NCBI GenBank assembly: GCA_035455245.1
Contig: DATIFN010000046.1
Span: 1 to 64,000, forward strand
Direction: 5' to 3'
DNA: 64,000 bases
Origin: UBA8516 sp035455245
GTDB lineage: Archaea; Thermoproteota; Nitrososphaeria; Nitrososphaerales; Nitrosopumilaceae
Translations under genes and position numbers: made by a program
The notes under the pieces: model-generated
Seen by the model: only the letters and a program-made list of their open reading frames with translations
What the model was told of the DNA's origin: nothing
Databases searched by the model: none
Part shown: positions 1 to 7,231 of the stretch, piece by piece
How the letters are laid out: each line of letters begins with the position of its first letter
Position numbering within the stretch: position 1 is the first letter of the stretch

Positions 1-505
1 GGTTAAAGATTCAATTGAATGGACTAGAAAACCACATCACAATGAGGATGTTAAAAGTTACATGGGAAAAGATACACCATTATTCATCCGAGTTTTTAAG
101 GTGCCAACAAGACAGATGCATGTTCATTTAATGGATATCAGATTCGATGGTACGGCTCCAAAATCCTCAGAAATTTTAAATCTCTTTAAAGATGAATATG
201 GAGTTGCTACTGTATATACTGCAAAAGGAACAAAAGATATTAGGGATTTTGCAGAATCAACAAAATTCAGTTTTAAGGATACCAATATGATTCACATCCA
301 TGCTGACCTTTTGGAAATACAAGATGACACAGTCAAGTTGACTTATTCAGATGATCAAACAGGCATCGTAGTACCGGAAAATCATCTTTTGATGCAAGCA
401 ATGCTTTTCAAGAGAAATGCTGAGGACGCGTTTAAGCATACCGAAGAACTATTTCACATGGACGAAAAGAAACAACTTCTTGAGGATCATTTCAAGCAGC
501 AGTAG
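1..505 (+). CDS. gap: Type II (archaeal) glyceraldehyde-3-phosphate dehydrogenase, C-terminal part
   Basis: The reading frame is open from base 2, so the gene begins upstream of the window and only about the last 167 residues are present. The segment matches the archaeal tetrameric GAPDH family: the HVHLMDI stretch after the catalytic region, and the near-terminal VVPEN motif followed by a helix with AEDAF. Archaeal GAPDH interconverts glyceraldehyde 3-phosphate and 1,3-bisphosphoglycerate in the cytoplasm; in an autotrophic thaumarchaeon it would mainly serve gluconeogenesis. The Rossmann domain and catalytic Cys lie outside the window, so cofactor preference cannot be read. The ATG at 62 is internal, because family-like sequence continues upstream of it. 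Confidence 0.9.
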   Translation, partial: VKDSIEWTRKPHHNEDVKSYMGKDTPLFIRVFKVPTRQMHVHLMDIRFDGTAPKSSEILNLFKDEYGVATVYTAKGTKDIRDFAESTKFSFKDTNMIHIHADLLEIQDDTVKLTYSDDQTGIVVPENHLLMQAMLFKRNAEDAFKHTEELFHMDEKKQLLEDHFKQQ

Positions 506-557
506 GCACATAACTTAAAAACTAGAAAAGTTAATTTCTTTTAGACAAGATTCTACA

Positions 558-1460
558 TTGGGTAAAGCAGATACAAGCGGTAAGACACAAGATCGTACTG
601 CAATTTTAAGCAGAGGACAACGTGCCGCCAGACAATCAGTAATTACACTTGCATCCATAGGAATTGCTGAGCTTATAGTATCACTATTCACTGGAAGTAT
701 TACCTTGACTGCAGATGGAATTGACTCCATGGCAGATTCTATGATTTCGTTTATTGTGTGGTTTGGCATTCTAATGGTAAAAAAGCCAAGAAGTAGCATA
801 TTTCATTTCGGATATAGGAAGGTGGAAGTTCTTGCAGCATTCATCGCAGCCATTATTATCACTATTTTAGGAGTTCTTATCGCGTATCATGCATTTCAAA
901 CATTGTATGAACCAAGAATTATTCATTATCCTGAAATAACGATGATAACGCTGGTAGTTGCAGGAAGTATTTCCTTACACAGAGCGTTTTTGATTAGAAA
1001 AGTTGCTATAGAATCTAATCTAATTTCATTAAAACTTGATGCAAAGAATTCAATTAAAGATGGAACTGCCTCATTTATAGGGTTAGTCAGTGTAATTGCT
1101 GCTACCTATTTTGGATTTACTTTCATGGATGCAATCGGAGCAATGATTATTGCAGGATACATCTTCTTCATGGCATATACCGCAATTAAGGAATCCGCAT
1201 TAGTTTTAGTTGACGCAGTACAAAATCCAGAAATGACAGATAACATAAAATCAATCATTTTAGAGAAGTTCAAAATTAGAACGAACGATATTTTCTTAAG
1301 GCCTGTAGGTCATGAATTTAACGCAGAAATTCATATCGTTTTGCCAAATGAAACAAGGCTAGATGAGACAAATAGACTCATCAAAGAAATTTCCAGCATA
1401 ATAAAAGATGAACTCCAATTAGCGCGTGTAGTCATTGTGCCTGAACCTGAGCATCTTTAA
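558..1460 (+). CDS. Cation diffusion facilitator (CDF) family metal transporter
   Basis: A 300-residue protein with the CDF architecture: about six hydrophobic helices in the first two thirds and a soluble ferredoxin-like domain at the C-terminus. CDF proteins export divalent metals (Zn, Fe, Mn, Co) in exchange for protons. The membrane metal-site helices read DSMAD in TM2 and NSIKD in TM5, and the conserved FGYRKVE loop follows TM2. The TM5 position usually held by His is Asn here, so the metal is not predictable. The chosen start is a TTG; the next ATG in frame (720) would remove TM1. It lies about 50 bp after gap and ends convergently 1 bp from thrC. Confidence 0.9.
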   Translation: MGKADTSGKTQDRTAILSRGQRAARQSVITLASIGIAELIVSLFTGSITLTADGIDSMADSMISFIVWFGILMVKKPRSSIFHFGYRKVEVLAAFIAAIIITILGVLIAYHAFQTLYEPRIIHYPEITMITLVVAGSISLHRAFLIRKVAIESNLISLKLDAKNSIKDGTASFIGLVSVIAATYFGFTFMDAIGAMIIAGYIFFMAYTAIKESALVLVDAVQNPEMTDNIKSIILEKFKIRTNDIFLRPVGHEFNAEIHIVLPNETRLDETNRLIKEISSIIKDELQLARVVIVPEPEHL

Positions 1461-1461
1461 A

Positions 1462-2796
1462 TTACCTTTTTGGAGGATTTGCAAATCTGTTGTTTGGGTT
1501 TTTGTGATAATCCACGGGAATACTAGAGTCTTTTTGTCGTCCTGTCAGAATTCCTACCACTACATCATCTTTTTTAATTATCCCTTCATCCATTAGTTTT
1601 TTTACCCCGGCAGGGACTGCCCCAGAAGCCATTTCACAATCAAATCCATTTAACCCAACAAGTGCCATCCCGTCCATCATTTCTTGATCTGAGACTTGGG
1701 TAACAACACCATTGGTAAATTCCAATGCTCTTAATCCTTTCAGGATGTTAGCTGGTTTTGCGATTTGAATTGCAGTAGCTTTTGTTTTTGGCCTTATTCC
1801 GTTTTTATCCATATAAGAATAGAATCTTTTTATCATTTCAGTATCTGGATTGCCCTTATTCCAACGAAGTTTTGTCTCCTCAAAATTTCCGTTATAAAGA
1901 GTATGCAAAGTATTTGCCCCTTCAGAATTCACAACTGCAATACGTGGAATTTTTTTTATCCATCCCCATTCATACAATTCCATTAGGCTTTTTCCACAGC
2001 TAGAGGTATTTCCAAGCGCTCCTCCAGGATACACAATCCAATCTGGAGGATTCCAGTCAAGCCTCTCTAATGCTCTAAAAACAATGGTTTTCTGTCCTTC
2101 GATTCTATAAGGATTTACTGAGTTCACAGTATATCCACCTACTTCGTTTGCTTTTTCTAAGGATGTTGTTAATGCATCATCAAAATTTCCATTAATTTCA
2201 ATCACTTGTGCCCCGAATTGGAATGCTTGACTTAGTTTTCCTGGAGCGACCTCTCCTGCTGGGATATACACATCACATTCCATGTTTTCGTTTGCAGCAT
2301 ACATTGCAGCAGAAGCTGATGTATTCCCCGTAGAAGCACAAATTATTTTTTTTATATTGACAGATTTTGCATGCGTTACAGCAGTCGACATTCCGTTGTC
2401 CTTAAACGAACCACTTGGGTTGTAGCCCTCAGGTTGAAGCCAGAAATTTTCATGTTCTAATCCAACAAAATCTGCTACTTTTGACATGTGATATGGTTTT
2501 GACAATCTTCCTTCTGCACCATCCAAAGAGACAAGATAATTTGAACATTCTTCAATATCTTCAGTATCGATCTGACAAAAATTTAGTAATTCTCTAAATC
2601 TCCATACGCCGCTTTCATTAAAAATATTATTAGCGTGATTTCTTCTTTTGTAAAATACTTCCTTTAGCGAAGGTGAAGGATGTGTCTTGTATTTTATATC
2701 AAGAAGATGACCCTGTTCGCATTCAATTCTTATATCTGAAATAGAATATTCCAGACCGCATTTTGGATCTATGCATTTTTGATAAACGGCTTGCAT
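1462..2796 (-). CDS. thrC: Threonine synthase
   Basis: A PLP-dependent fold type II enzyme that converts O-phosphohomoserine to threonine and phosphate. The PLP-binding lysine lies in NPSGSFKDNGM (K132), and a Gly/Ser-rich phosphate loop STGNTSASA follows. The N-terminus has a short Cys-containing segment (C8, C13, C26) resembling a zinc knuckle. Length (444 aa) fits the archaeal long form. The ATG start sits about 27 bp from a TATA-like AT run, consistent with a leaderless message. It converges with the CDF gene. Assignment is firm; cysteate synthase-like relatives are a remote alternative. Confidence 0.93.
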   Translation of the reverse strand: MQAVYQKCIDPKCGLEYSISDIRIECEQGHLLDIKYKTHPSPSLKEVFYKRRNHANNIFNESGVWRFRELLNFCQIDTEDIEECSNYLVSLDGAEGRLSKPYHMSKVADFVGLEHENFWLQPEGYNPSGSFKDNGMSTAVTHAKSVNIKKIICASTGNTSASAAMYAANENMECDVYIPAGEVAPGKLSQAFQFGAQVIEINGNFDDALTTSLEKANEVGGYTVNSVNPYRIEGQKTIVFRALERLDWNPPDWIVYPGGALGNTSSCGKSLMELYEWGWIKKIPRIAVVNSEGANTLHTLYNGNFEETKLRWNKGNPDTEMIKRFYSYMDKNGIRPKTKATAIQIAKPANILKGLRALEFTNGVVTQVSDQEMMDGMALVGLNGFDCEMASGAVPAGVKKLMDEGIIKKDDVVVGILTGRQKDSSIPVDYHKNPNNRFANPPKR

Positions 2797-2818
2797 TATC
2801 TCATTGAGAAGTCAATAC

Positions 2819-2828
2819 TTATTTAAAT
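2819..2828 (-). promoter_or_regulatory. TATA box of thrC
   Basis: On the minus strand the AT run ATTTAAATAA is centred about 27 bp upstream of the thrC ATG. This is the archaeal TATA spacing expected if transcription starts at or next to the start codon. Inferred by position only. Confidence 0.45.
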
Positions 2829-2841
2829 CTAGAATCATGCA

Positions 2842-3012
2842 TCATCTAGCAATTTCTTGCCCCTTCTTCGAAATCATCTGTTTGGCATCAGGCTTATTTT
2901 GCCTCTATGCCCTTTTTGATGCTATTCCTAAACTTCAAATGGTCTTCTTATGTCGATCATTATTTCGTGAAATTCTGACCCTGCCAAATATTTCTTTAAT
3001 TATTCTTGACAT
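2842..3012 (-). pseudogene. Decayed small basic-protein gene with two in-frame stops
   Basis: Read on the minus strand from the ATG at 3012, a single frame gives a Lys/Arg-rich peptide of 56 codons before the final stop at 2842. It is interrupted by TGA at codon 26 (after DRHKKTI) and TAG at codon 36 (after SLGIASKRA). The last part reads RQNKPDAKQMISKKGQEIAR. The composition is uniformly basic and protein-like through all three segments without a frame change. Both stops could arise by one C-to-T change (CGA to TGA, CAG to TAG). I do not recognise the family. It occupies the thrC promoter side of a 306-bp gap in which nothing else was seen. Confidence 0.4.
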
Positions 3013-3102
3013 ATGATCGTAATAATGCCGTTGGATTGATTCTGTTATTTTATTAACAAAACCCTATAAAAGATTAGTTCTGATAAAAACAATAGAAAAT
3101 AA

Positions 3103-3687
3103 TTGTACCTCATTGAACCATTGTATGATACACTAGATCAAATCTATGCTAATCAATTTCTAAAAGAATTTCTAATTCAGTTAATCGCAGTTTCAATTGG
3201 GGTTTTACCCGCCATTTCATTGGCAATTGCTGCCTATAAACATCTTAAAAACAGTGACAGCCAAGAAACAAAAAAGCACGCAATAGATTCCATATTAGAA
3301 GAACTAACAAACATACAGACTGCTCTAAATGATTCAGAATTCAAACCAATTACCTGGGACGATACCAAGAAACTTTTTGTTGGAAATTGGGTTTTAATGG
3401 AATCAGATTCTTTCGAAGGATGTGTAAATTCAGGCAATTTTACCTTGCTTTCACCCGGATTACAGAATAATTTAAGTCGACTTTATTTGGGAATTAAAAA
3501 CAATAATTCATTATATTTTCAAGTATTAGGATTCTATACGACTCCGATATATCTTTCTCCTGAAATTGATTTGGTAGCAAATAAACTAGCTAAAAGCATG
3601 AATGAAAATATTTCAGAAATACGTGATACAATTAAAGATATTATACCTAAGCTAGAAACAGCAAAAAAGTACAGTCGTTATTTATAG
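3103..3687 (+). CDS. Hypothetical protein with one N-terminal membrane helix
   Basis: Not recognised. The 194-residue product has one clear hydrophobic helix near residues 23-45 (QLIAVSIGVLPAISLAIAA). A soluble, partly helical domain follows and ends in a Lys-rich helix. The arrangement suggests a membrane-anchored cytoplasmic or external domain. The start is a TTG; a TATA-like CTATAAAAG at about 3064-3072 lies some 35 bp upstream. It stands alone on the plus strand ahead of the coiled-coil gene, 85 bp away. Function cannot be inferred. Confidence 0.6.
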   Translation: MYLIEPLYDTLDQIYANQFLKEFLIQLIAVSIGVLPAISLAIAAYKHLKNSDSQETKKHAIDSILEELTNIQTALNDSEFKPITWDDTKKLFVGNWVLMESDSFEGCVNSGNFTLLSPGLQNNLSRLYLGIKNNNSLYFQVLGFYTTPIYLSPEIDLVANKLAKSMNENISEIRDTIKDIIPKLETAKKYSRYL

Positions 3688-3772
3688 TCTTAAAACAGAG
3701 TTTCTGAACAAGAAATTTGAATAAAAATTTTTGAACACCAAATTCTAATTTCAGAAACCTGTCTGTATCGAA

Positions 3773-4228
3773 ATGTTACATACTACCTTACAATTAAACA
3801 GGTTTACTAAAGATTTTATGCCAATAATTCAAGAAGAAAGCGATTCGGTTAGTAACAAGTTAGACAAACAATTAAAATTTAATAACGCAAAACTAAACGT
3901 TTCAAATTTTCATGATGAAGTCATTAAAAAAAATAGAGATACGGATATTCTCGACTCTGAGATTTCAATAGATACACTTCGGAAAATAAAACAAAATGAA
4001 GATGCACAAATTTCTAAGATGGCAGAACACATGGCAAAGATGACTGAAGTCACCTTACAGAAAATAAAACAAAATGAAGATGCACGAATTTCTAAGATGG
4101 CAGAACACATGGCAAAGATGACTGAAGATACAATTAGTAAATTTGAAAAAATTCAGAAGGAATCAAGGTCGAAAAGTTCAAGGGAAATAAAATTACCTGA
4201 ACCAATGAATCTTCCGTGTTTTCAATAA
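3773..4228 (+). CDS. Hypothetical coiled-coil protein with an internal tandem repeat
   Basis: Not recognised. The 151-residue product is highly charged and has no membrane segment. Residues about 71-120 contain two almost identical 26-residue units (KIKQNEDA then ISKMAEHMAKMTE), predicted to be helical and probably coiled-coil. A Lys/Ser-rich tail ends in LPEPMNLPCFQ. The matching DNA units differ at one base in 67, so the duplication is recent or homogenised. No nearby gene suggests a role. Confidence 0.55.
   Translation: MLHTTLQLNRFTKDFMPIIQEESDSVSNKLDKQLKFNNAKLNVSNFHDEVIKKNRDTDILDSEISIDTLRKIKQNEDAQISKMAEHMAKMTEVTLQKIKQNEDARISKMAEHMAKMTEDTISKFEKIQKESRSKSSREIKLPEPMNLPCFQ
3983..4127 (+). repeat. 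Two in-phase direct repeats, 78-bp period, inside the coiled-coil gene
   Basis: Copies at 3983-4049 and 4061-4127 match at 66 of 67 positions. The period of 78 bp equals 26 codons, so repeat-number change would keep the frame. Confidence 0.85.
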
Positions 4229-4278
4229 ACAAATTTAAAGACAGACACTGAAATTCCATTAAATCTTTTAAAAAAGCA

Positions 4279-4392
4279 TTATTTTTTGGGTCCTGAACGA
4301 GTATGGAAATTAATACAACATTTGCACTCTTTTAAAATGCATTCCTTTTCGGAAAGATGACCACAGATACCACATTCGCAATGAGTCTGCAT
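4279..4392 (-). CDS. Small Cys-rich (zinc-type) protein, 37 aa
   Basis: An ATG-started frame of 37 residues with seven Cys and three His: THCECGICGH near the start and CKCCINFH near the end, then a short basic tail. The spacing suggests one or two zinc sites. The same frame stays open for about 21 codons upstream and contains two more Cys (CRKVISC) but no ATG, GTG or TTG, so the N-terminus could be longer with an unusual start. It lies between two convergent-side genes and has no recognised family. Short length limits confidence, but the Cys density is not expected by chance. Confidence 0.6.
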   Translation of the reverse strand: MQTHCECGICGHLSEKECILKECKCCINFHTRSGPKK

Positions 4393-4463
4393 GTATACAT
4401 TAGGTGGATTACAAGATATAACCTTGCGACAGGTATTTTCCTGATTTGTGGCTCAAGAAAATA

Positions 4464-4811
4464 TTACTTTTTTGATTTTTTTGTAGTTTTACGCCCTTTG
4501 CCTGAATCTTGGCCTGGCCTTTCACTTGTTTCAGGTTTTTTTGATTCGGTAACCTCTTTTGATTTTTCCTCAACTACCTTCATAATTGCCTGTATTACAC
4601 CGTCTAGGTCACTGTCTGAGACCTCAGGTTCTACGTAAGTAGCAAGTTGATTTATGGTGTTAGAAATTGCCGAGCTAATTTCTTCAAAACTTTCCGGATC
4701 CTCGTAAGCAGCGTTATAAAGTGCTTTAAGTCGTCTAGCTTCCATGATGGATTGATCAGCAAGTCTCAAATTGAACTTTTTTCCATTTACAGTGATTTCC
4801 TGAATTATCAT
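4464..4811 (-). CDS. Hypothetical protein with Lys-rich tail
   Basis: Not recognised. A soluble protein of about 115 residues: an N-terminal beta-like segment (IIQEITVNGKKFNLRL), a helical middle, an acidic stretch (EPEVSDSDLDG) and a Lys/Ser/Thr-rich C-terminus (GRKTTKKSKK) typical of disordered nucleic-acid-contacting tails. I chose the ATG at 4811 over the upstream TTG at 4859, because the extra 16 residues are unremarkable. It is divergent from the flavin reductase-like gene. No function is assigned. Confidence 0.6.
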   Translation of the reverse strand: MIIQEITVNGKKFNLRLADQSIMEARRLKALYNAAYEDPESFEEISSAISNTINQLATYVEPEVSDSDLDGVIQAIMKVVEEKSKEVTESKKPETSERPGQDSGKGRKTTKKSKK

Positions 4812-4890
4812 GTCTGCACTTTTCACCTTGCTTTCATAAAGGTTTCTGTACAAAAACAACTAATAACAGAATACGGATGGTCAAAATGGA

Positions 4891-5790
4891 TTGGAAAGGA
4901 AAGTGGCAAATATGGCTCAACGATGTTTTGTAACCGGTGTAAGTATGATAACCTCTTTTGGGTCCTTTGGGAATAATGTCATGGCTGCAGAATGGATGAT
5001 GCAGATTTCATATGAGCCGATGCTCATTGCAGTTTTTTTACATGAGGGTTCTGTAACCCTAAAAAATATACGTGAAAAAAAAGAGTTTGTGGTAAACGTT
5101 GCTTCAGATGAACAAACCAATCTTGTAAATATTGCAGGTGGATATTCAAGATCTGAAATCGATAAGCTAAAAGTAAGAAACTCTTTCACATTTCTAAAAT
5201 CAAAATTCATTAAAGCTCCAACAATATCAGGCTGTGTCATAAATGCAGAATGTAAATTGTTTTCAATTAAAAAGACAGGTGATCATGTTATGGTTATTGG
5301 GAAGGTAATGTATGTGAAATTCGATAAAACAAAAAAACCATTATTGTATCATGGTGGAAGGTATTATCGTCTGGGTTCATTAATAGACCCAATTAGACAG
5401 AAAATTAAAGTCGATGAATTTACGTTTAATTGGTTTTCAAAGGAATCCAAGAAGAAATTTGTGTTAAAATGTGCTGGGATAATAATAAGATCAGGTAAGA
5501 AGATTTTAGTGATAAGGCATTTTAAAAACAACATGATGTATGAGACAATCCCTTATCTACTTCCAAAACGAGGTATTGACTACTTTCAATCTGTCCAAAA
5601 ATATGTGAAAAACATTGGATTGAACGTCAAATTAGAACAGGAACCAATCATGAAAAGACTCATTTTAGGAAATCAAGGCAAAATTCAGAGAGTGAACCTT
5701 GTTTTATTTGAAGGAAAACAAACTAAAACCTCAAATAAAAACAAATGGAAGGGTAAAATTGAGCCTTTGTTAAGAGCACTCGCCGATTAA
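4891..5790 (+). CDS. Flavin reductase-like FMN-binding protein with C-terminal Nudix-like domain
   Basis: Residues about 10-160 match the flavin reductase/flavoredoxin split-barrel family: the FVTGVSMITS opening, SYEPMLIAV, a KEFVVNVAS strand and a YHGGRYYRLG end motif. Such proteins bind FMN and reduce flavins or metal complexes. Residues about 190-280 form a separate domain with the strand pattern of Nudix proteins (AGIIIRSGKKILVIRH, then a helix), but the REUXEE catalytic box is not visible, so hydrolase activity is unlikely. The start is TTG 4891 or ATG 4912; the TTG gives the N-terminal length usual for the family. It overlaps the convergent next gene by 4 bp. Confidence 0.75.
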   Translation: MERKVANMAQRCFVTGVSMITSFGSFGNNVMAAEWMMQISYEPMLIAVFLHEGSVTLKNIREKKEFVVNVASDEQTNLVNIAGGYSRSEIDKLKVRNSFTFLKSKFIKAPTISGCVINAECKLFSIKKTGDHVMVIGKVMYVKFDKTKKPLLYHGGRYYRLGSLIDPIRQKIKVDEFTFNWFSKESKKKFVLKCAGIIIRSGKKILVIRHFKNNMMYETIPYLLPKRGIDYFQSVQKYVKNIGLNVKLEQEPIMKRLILGNQGKIQRVNLVLFEGKQTKTSNKNKWKGKIEPLLRALAD

Positions 5791-6146
5791 ATGATTATGT
5801 AATCTAATGCTACTGCATCACTTATTAGTAAAGTATGACGAGTGCTTAGGATGTAACCATTTTTAACATCGGTTGTTTGTATCCATCTGTTTGTAGAACT
5901 ATAATGTCTTTTTTCCTTCATTTCTTTTTCAATTTCTTTTAAATCAAACTCGCCTTCCTCAATTTGCTGTGTTTGAAGATGTTTTATCGTTACAAGAATT
6001 TTTTTAACTTTTATTCTAACTCCAAATTTCCAGTTATGGTCTGAAATGTCATCTTCTACTTCAAGCAATTTTATTTTGATTTCCTTAGTGCCTAATGCAT
6101 CATGACTTACAAGACTGCGCTCATCGATAAAATCTTCAAAACTCAT
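5787..6146 (-). CDS. Hypothetical protein
   Basis: Not recognised. A 119-residue soluble protein with alternating beta-strand-like segments (EIKIKLLEV, FGVRIKVKKILVTIK), a charged helix (FDLKEIEKEMKEK) and a C-terminal strand ending in ALDYIII. It starts with ATG and overlaps the end of the flavin reductase-like gene by 4 bp, tail to tail. The upstream gene on the same strand is the Hjc-like nuclease. Confidence 0.6.
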   Translation of the reverse strand: MSFEDFIDERSLVSHDALGTKEIKIKLLEVEDDISDHNWKFGVRIKVKKILVTIKHLQTQQIEEGEFDLKEIEKEMKEKRHYSSTNRWIQTTDVKNGYILSTRHTLLISDAVALDYIII

Positions 6147-6191
6147 TAAAATATTTCAGAACTAGTCATTAAAGAAGTATTCGGTATTTAG

Positions 6192-6803
6192 TCACTGATG
6201 TTTTGATGCGAATGGCATTTGATAGTCTTCTAGCAAAAGTTTCTGTCTATTGCCATTAACAAGAGCATAAGTCTCTCCCTCATAAGTACATACAAAATCA
6301 GTTATCTTGTTTGATTCATCCCATATCTTGAAAAACTCTCGTAATTGTCTATGCTCGTATTTTCCTGTACCTATTCTCTTTTTGGAAAGAAACTTGAAAG
6401 CAATTATGGTTTTTCTTGTGTTATAAAGTTCAAAAGTATGTATCCATTTTAAACATCGAATAATCTGATCATATGGGACCTGCAAAGTAGTCCCGGTACC
6501 TGATTTGGCTTCAATAGTGAAGATAGTATTAGCGCTAGTGCTTACGGCTAAAATATCAGGTAATGCAACACTAGGAGAACCTAGTCTGAAGGCCTTCCAA
6601 TTATCCAAAGCATTAAATCGTTTTACCAAAGTATCCTCCCAGTTGTAGCCTCGTTGCCTCCGAGTTCTAGCGACCCTTTTGTTTTGTTCTTTCTTAAAGT
6701 TCTCTTTAGATTTCTGAAGTTTTGTTCCGATAATTTTGTTCTCATCATTTCTTATTTTTAAAGCTGTCAAATTTCTAATTGATTCTTTATTTAATGCCAC
6801 CAT
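6192..6803 (-). CDS. Archaeal Holliday junction resolvase-like nuclease (Hjc/PD-(D/E)XK fold)
   Basis: The central part carries the resolvase signature in order: RGYNWEDTLVKRF (catalytic Glu), GSPSVALPDIL (Asp), IEAKS (E-x-K) and a QVPYDQI helix. Hjc family members cut four-way junctions during recombination. The basic N-terminal region of about 45 residues (rich in K, R and N) and a C-terminal part of about 70 residues make it longer than typical Hjc (about 130-150 aa), so a related nuclease role is possible. I chose ATG 6803 because a TATA-like element lies about 25 bp upstream; GTG 6818 is the alternative. Confidence 0.72.
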   Translation of the reverse strand: MVALNKESIRNLTALKIRNDENKIIGTKLQKSKENFKKEQNKRVARTRRQRGYNWEDTLVKRFNALDNWKAFRLGSPSVALPDILAVSTSANTIFTIEAKSGTGTTLQVPYDQIIRCLKWIHTFELYNTRKTIIAFKFLSKKRIGTGKYEHRQLREFFKIWDESNKITDFVCTYEGETYALVNGNRQKLLLEDYQMPFASKHQ

Positions 6804-6910
6804 GATTATCCTATTCACTCACGTATAGAATAGTTGGTAATTATACAATAACTAAGCTAAAACTTGACAGGCTGCTCAATGGATGTCATAATTGCTAAAA
6901 ACAGATTAAT

Positions 6911-7231
6911 TCAAACTTCATTTAGTTTGAAGACAAATTCTTCATTGCCATTATTACTGCATTTTACCAATTTAAGATCTTGTCCGATAACAGGCATGGT
7001 GGTACAATCCAAGGATCCCATTATTCGTATTTCGTTTTCAAATTCGGCTATGCAAAAAATGACGTCTCCTTTTTTTGAAAATTCAATGAGTTTCCCAACC
7101 TGTGAGATTGGTCTCCATATTACCTCACCAAAACACCTATTACAGTAGTCATTTTGAGGCCAAACTAGTTTTTCACAATTTGGACATGCACTGCAGATGA
7201 AGTCACTTTCTTTAGGCTCAAATTTTGTCAT
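6911..7231 (-). CDS. DUF35 / OB-fold acyl-CoA-associated zinc-ribbon protein
   Basis: A 106-residue protein with an N-terminal rubredoxin-like zinc ribbon (CSACPNC and CNRCFGE) followed by an OB-fold strand pattern. DUF35 proteins partner archaeal thiolases and, in euryarchaea, tether thiolase to HMG-CoA synthase for channelling acetoacetyl-CoA. Here the gene overlaps the preceding thiolase gene by ATGA, which supports a complex with it. No HMG-CoA synthase gene is adjacent. Confidence 0.85.
   Translation of the reverse strand: MTKFEPKESDFICSACPNCEKLVWPQNDYCNRCFGEVIWRPISQVGKLIEFSKKGDVIFCIAEFENEIRIMGSLDCTTMPVIGQDLKLVKCSNNGNEEFVFKLNEV

Noticed and set aside
515..799. Minus-strand frame of 94 codons over the start of the CDF gene
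   Set aside because: Shadow of the transporter; the opposite frame has clear membrane helices and family motifs.
2804..3016. Plus-strand frame of 70 codons
   Set aside because: It lies opposite the decayed minus-strand frame and thrC promoter, has a random-looking composition and no family features.
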